A stretch of DNA of 64,000 nt from Amycolatopsis mongoliensis (GTDB lineage Bacteria; Actinomycetota; Actinomycetes; Mycobacteriales; Pseudonocardiaceae): NCBI RefSeq assembly GCF_030285665.1, contig NZ_CP127295.1, forward strand, positions 7,502,001 to 7,566,000, in the 5' to 3' direction. The notes beneath the pieces were generated by a model. That model saw only the letters and a list, made by a program, of their open reading frames with translations, had not been told where the DNA came from and did not search any database. Numbering within the stretch: position 1 is the stretch's first letter; every line of letters starts with the position of its first letter. A program made the translations under genes and the position numbers. Positions 61,988 to 64,000 of this stretch are shown piece after piece.

Positions 61988-64000
61988 ATGCGCCGCTTGA
62001 CGGTTTTCGCGCTCGCGCTGCTCGTCACGGCCGGCCTGTGCGCCGCACCCGCGTCCGCGGTGTCACCGGTGCGGCACCAGGTCACCTTCGACAAGTACTC
62101 GCTGATGCTGGACGGCCGCCGCCAGGTCGTCTGGTCCGGCGAGTTCCACCCGTTCCGGTTGCCCAGCCCGGACCTGTGGCGCGACGTGCTGCAGAAGATG
62201 AAGGCCACCGGCTACACGGCGGTGTCGATCTACTTCGACTGGAACTACCACTCGCCGGCGCCCGGGGTGTACGACTTCACCGGCGTCCGCGACATGGACC
62301 GCGTGCTCGACCTGGCGGCCGAGGCCGGCTTGTACGTCATCGCCCGGCCCGGTCCCTACATCAACGCCGAGGTCACCGGCGGCGGCTTCCCGGCGTGGCT
62401 GAGCACGCAGGCCGGGCGGGCCCGCGGCGACGCGCCGGACTACCTCGCCGCGGCCGACGACTGGCTTTCGCGGATCGACCGGATCATCGCGCGCCACCAG
62501 TACACCGACGGCCGCGGCTCGGTGATCCTCTACCAGATCGAGAACGAGCTCGCGGCCACCGGGACCGCGCAGCGGAACTACGTGGCGCACCTGTACGACA
62601 AGGTCCGGTCCGACGGTATCGCCGTCCCGGTCTTCCACAACGACAAGGGCCGCAACGGGATCTGGGTGCCGGCGGACTCCGGGGTGCCCGGCACTGTGCC
62701 GGGCAAAGTCGACCTCTACGCCTTCGACGGCTACCCGGGCGGCACCTGCCGGGCCGACGCGACGCCCGGCAGCCCGAGCGTCGCGCCGGACTGGGGGACC
62801 TACGGCCCGGGCGGGGCGAAGGGCGGCGCGAGCGCCTCGCCGAACACGCCCGGCTTCGCCGCGGAGTTCGGCGGCGGCTGGTTCGACTACTGGGGCAGCA
62901 ACGGCACGTACCCGTGCACCGCCGTCCGGCAGGGGCCGGGCTACGAGCGCGTGTTCTACGGCACCAACCTGGCGAACGGCCTGACGCTCCAGAACTTCTA
63001 CATGACCTTCGGCGGCACGTCGTGGGGGTGGCTGCCCGCCCCGGTCGTCTACTCGTCGTACGACTACGGCGCGGCGATCGACGAAGGGCGTCAGCTGCGG
63101 CCGAAGGCGCTGACGATGAAGGAGCTGGGCTACTTCCTCGCCACGGTGCCCGACGTCGCCAAGCTGGACCGCGGCGACCCGGTGACGTCGTCCTCGGCCG
63201 CGGTGAAGGTCTACCACAACGTCAACCCGGACACCGGCGTCCAGCTGTACGTGCCGATGCACTCGCCGTCCAACGCGACCACGGACGACAGCTTCACCTT
63301 CCCGCTGTCCACACCGGACGGTTCCTACACCGTTCCGGTGCGGCTCGACGGCCAGGACGCCAAGCTGCTGGTGGCGAACTTCGACATCGCGGGCCAGCAC
63401 CTCGTGTACTCGACGTCGGAGCTGATGGCCGAGGCCGCCGGGACGGTGCTGCTGCACGGCCGGCCGGGCGAGGACGGGGAAACGGTGCTGCGGTACGCGT
63501 CCCGGCCGCGGGTGGACGTCCTCGCCGGCGCGGTGACGACGACCTGGACCGGGCACGACCTGCGGCTGGCCTACCGGCACGACGGCCTCGCCCGGGTCCG
63601 GATCAGCGGCGGCGGCCGCCCGGCCGTCACGCTGCTGCTCGCCGACGACGCCACGGCCGGCACGTTCTGGCGTCCCGCACCGGGGCTGCTCGTGCGCGGG
63701 CCGGATCTGGTGCGGACCGCGCAGGGCGGCCTCTCGCTGACCGGTGACACGAAGGGCACGCGGGACCTCGAGGTCTGGGGCGCCCGCGGCCCGGTGGTGC
63801 GGTGGAACGGCGCGGTGGTGCCGATGCGGCCGACGGCGTCCGGCAGCCTGGCCGCGGTCCGGCCGCTGCCGGGGCCCGCCGACCCGCGGCTGCCGGAGCT
63901 GACCGGCTGGCGGTCCGCGCCCGGCTCCCCGGAGTCGGTGCCCGGGTACGACGACTCGGCGTGGACCGCCGCGGACCAGACCTCCACCAGCAGCACCACT
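61988..64000 (+). CDS. Secreted GH35 beta-galactosidase (3'-truncated by window end)
   Basis: 671 codons are visible and the frame stays open to the last base. Signal peptide 1-24, then the GH35 barrel: LMLDGRRQVVWSGEFHPFRL, GYTAVSIYFDWNYHSPAPGV, YVIARPGPYINAEVTGGGFP, the acid/base in ILYQIENELAA (Glu187), and the nucleophile probably Glu293 in FAAEFGGGWFDYWG. QNFYMTFGGTSWGWLPAP follows. Beta-rich domains start about residue 390, and a jelly-roll begins at the edge (GWRSAPGSPESVPGYDDSAW). It removes beta-galactose from galactan or arabinogalactan side chains. ATG 61988 follows GAGGAGGA. It starts 36 bases after the GH43 stop, so probably the same transcript. Confidence 0.9.
   Translation, partial: MRRLTVFALALLVTAGLCAAPASAVSPVRHQVTFDKYSLMLDGRRQVVWSGEFHPFRLPSPDLWRDVLQKMKATGYTAVSIYFDWNYHSPAPGVYDFTGVRDMDRVLDLAAEAGLYVIARPGPYINAEVTGGGFPAWLSTQAGRARGDAPDYLAAADDWLSRIDRIIARHQYTDGRGSVILYQIENELAATGTAQRNYVAHLYDKVRSDGIAVPVFHNDKGRNGIWVPADSGVPGTVPGKVDLYAFDGYPGGTCRADATPGSPSVAPDWGTYGPGGAKGGASASPNTPGFAAEFGGGWFDYWGSNGTYPCTAVRQGPGYERVFYGTNLANGLTLQNFYMTFGGTSWGWLPAPVVYSSYDYGAAIDEGRQLRPKALTMKELGYFLATVPDVAKLDRGDPVTSSSAAVKVYHNVNPDTGVQLYVPMHSPSNATTDDSFTFPLSTPDGSYTVPVRLDGQDAKLLVANFDIAGQHLVYSTSELMAEAAGTVLLHGRPGEDGETVLRYASRPRVDVLAGAVTTTWTGHDLRLAYRHDGLARVRISGGGRPAVTLLLADDATAGTFWRPAPGLLVRGPDLVRTAQGGLSLTGDTKGTRDLEVWGARGPVVRWNGAVVPMRPTASGSLAAVRPLPGPADPRLPELTGWRSAPGSPESVPGYDDSAWTAADQTSTSSTT

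Overview
The window is GC-rich actinobacterial DNA. GTG starts are common, GTGA/ATGA start-stop overlaps are frequent, many proteins are Sec-exported, and there is an AfsR/SARP regulator. Gene content and the long intergenic hairpins suggest a Pseudonocardiales soil organism such as Amycolatopsis; that genus guess rests on memory, not a search. I saw no transposase, integrase, tRNA, rRNA or CRISPR array.

Layout. (1) 1-1.8 kb: 3' part of a D-Ala-D-Ala carboxypeptidase and an overlapping membrane-tethered endonuclease/phosphatase-family gene. (2) 2.0-19.4 kb: an L-arabinose regulon. It has a LacI-type regulator (AraR-like), a YtfQRT-YjfF-like sugar ABC transporter, a very large secreted GH51 arabinofuranosidase with three LamG domains, araB-araD-araA, a second ABC transporter of the ChvE/GguAB type, and a strong terminator. 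(3) 19.5-24 kb: GH12 glucanase, DUF1996 protein, a LacI-type sugar-binding protein with no DNA-binding domain, and an acyl-CoA-dehydrogenase-like flavoprotein. (4) 23.9-30.9 kb: glycerol use. An IclR regulator and a glycerol kinase fused to a hemerythrin-like domain read leftward; glpF-glpK-glpD reads rightward. (5) 31-38 kb: APH-like kinase, argG with an apparently leaderless promoter, TetR plus quinone oxidoreductase with twin operators, SDR, PF03773 permease, secreted trypsin-like protease. (6) 38.2-46.4 kb: SARP regulator, small exported proteins including a papain-like protease coupled to a membrane-anchored partner, AsnC regulator, alditol oxidase. (7) 46.8-64 kb: pectin/arabinan/galactan use. 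It has a LacI regulator, two PL1 and one PL3 pectate lyases, pectin methylesterase, GH43 arabinanase, GH35 beta-galactosidase (running off the end), a CUT1 ABC transporter, three Gfo/Idh/MocA oxidoreductases, DUF624 and DUF6807 proteins.

How it fits together. Regions 2 and 7 look like halves of one plant cell-wall programme. Secreted lyases and the esterase open homogalacturonan, GH43/GH51/GH35 strip arabinan and galactan side chains, CUT1/CUT2 transporters import the products, and AraB/D/A feed arabinose into the pentose phosphate pathway. The sequence supports the link: the same 14-bp palindrome TGTTAACGCTAACA lies before the first arabinose transporter gene and, 58 kb away, before the GH43 gene, with a one-base variant before the regulator.

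The most interesting items are the glycerol kinase-hemerythrin fusion, the AraR paralogue that lost its DNA-binding domain but has an AraR-like site at its start, a family of long intergenic hairpins with compensatory base changes, a Gfo/Idh paralogue whose EKP lysine is threonine, and the coupled C70-like protease/anchored-partner pair.
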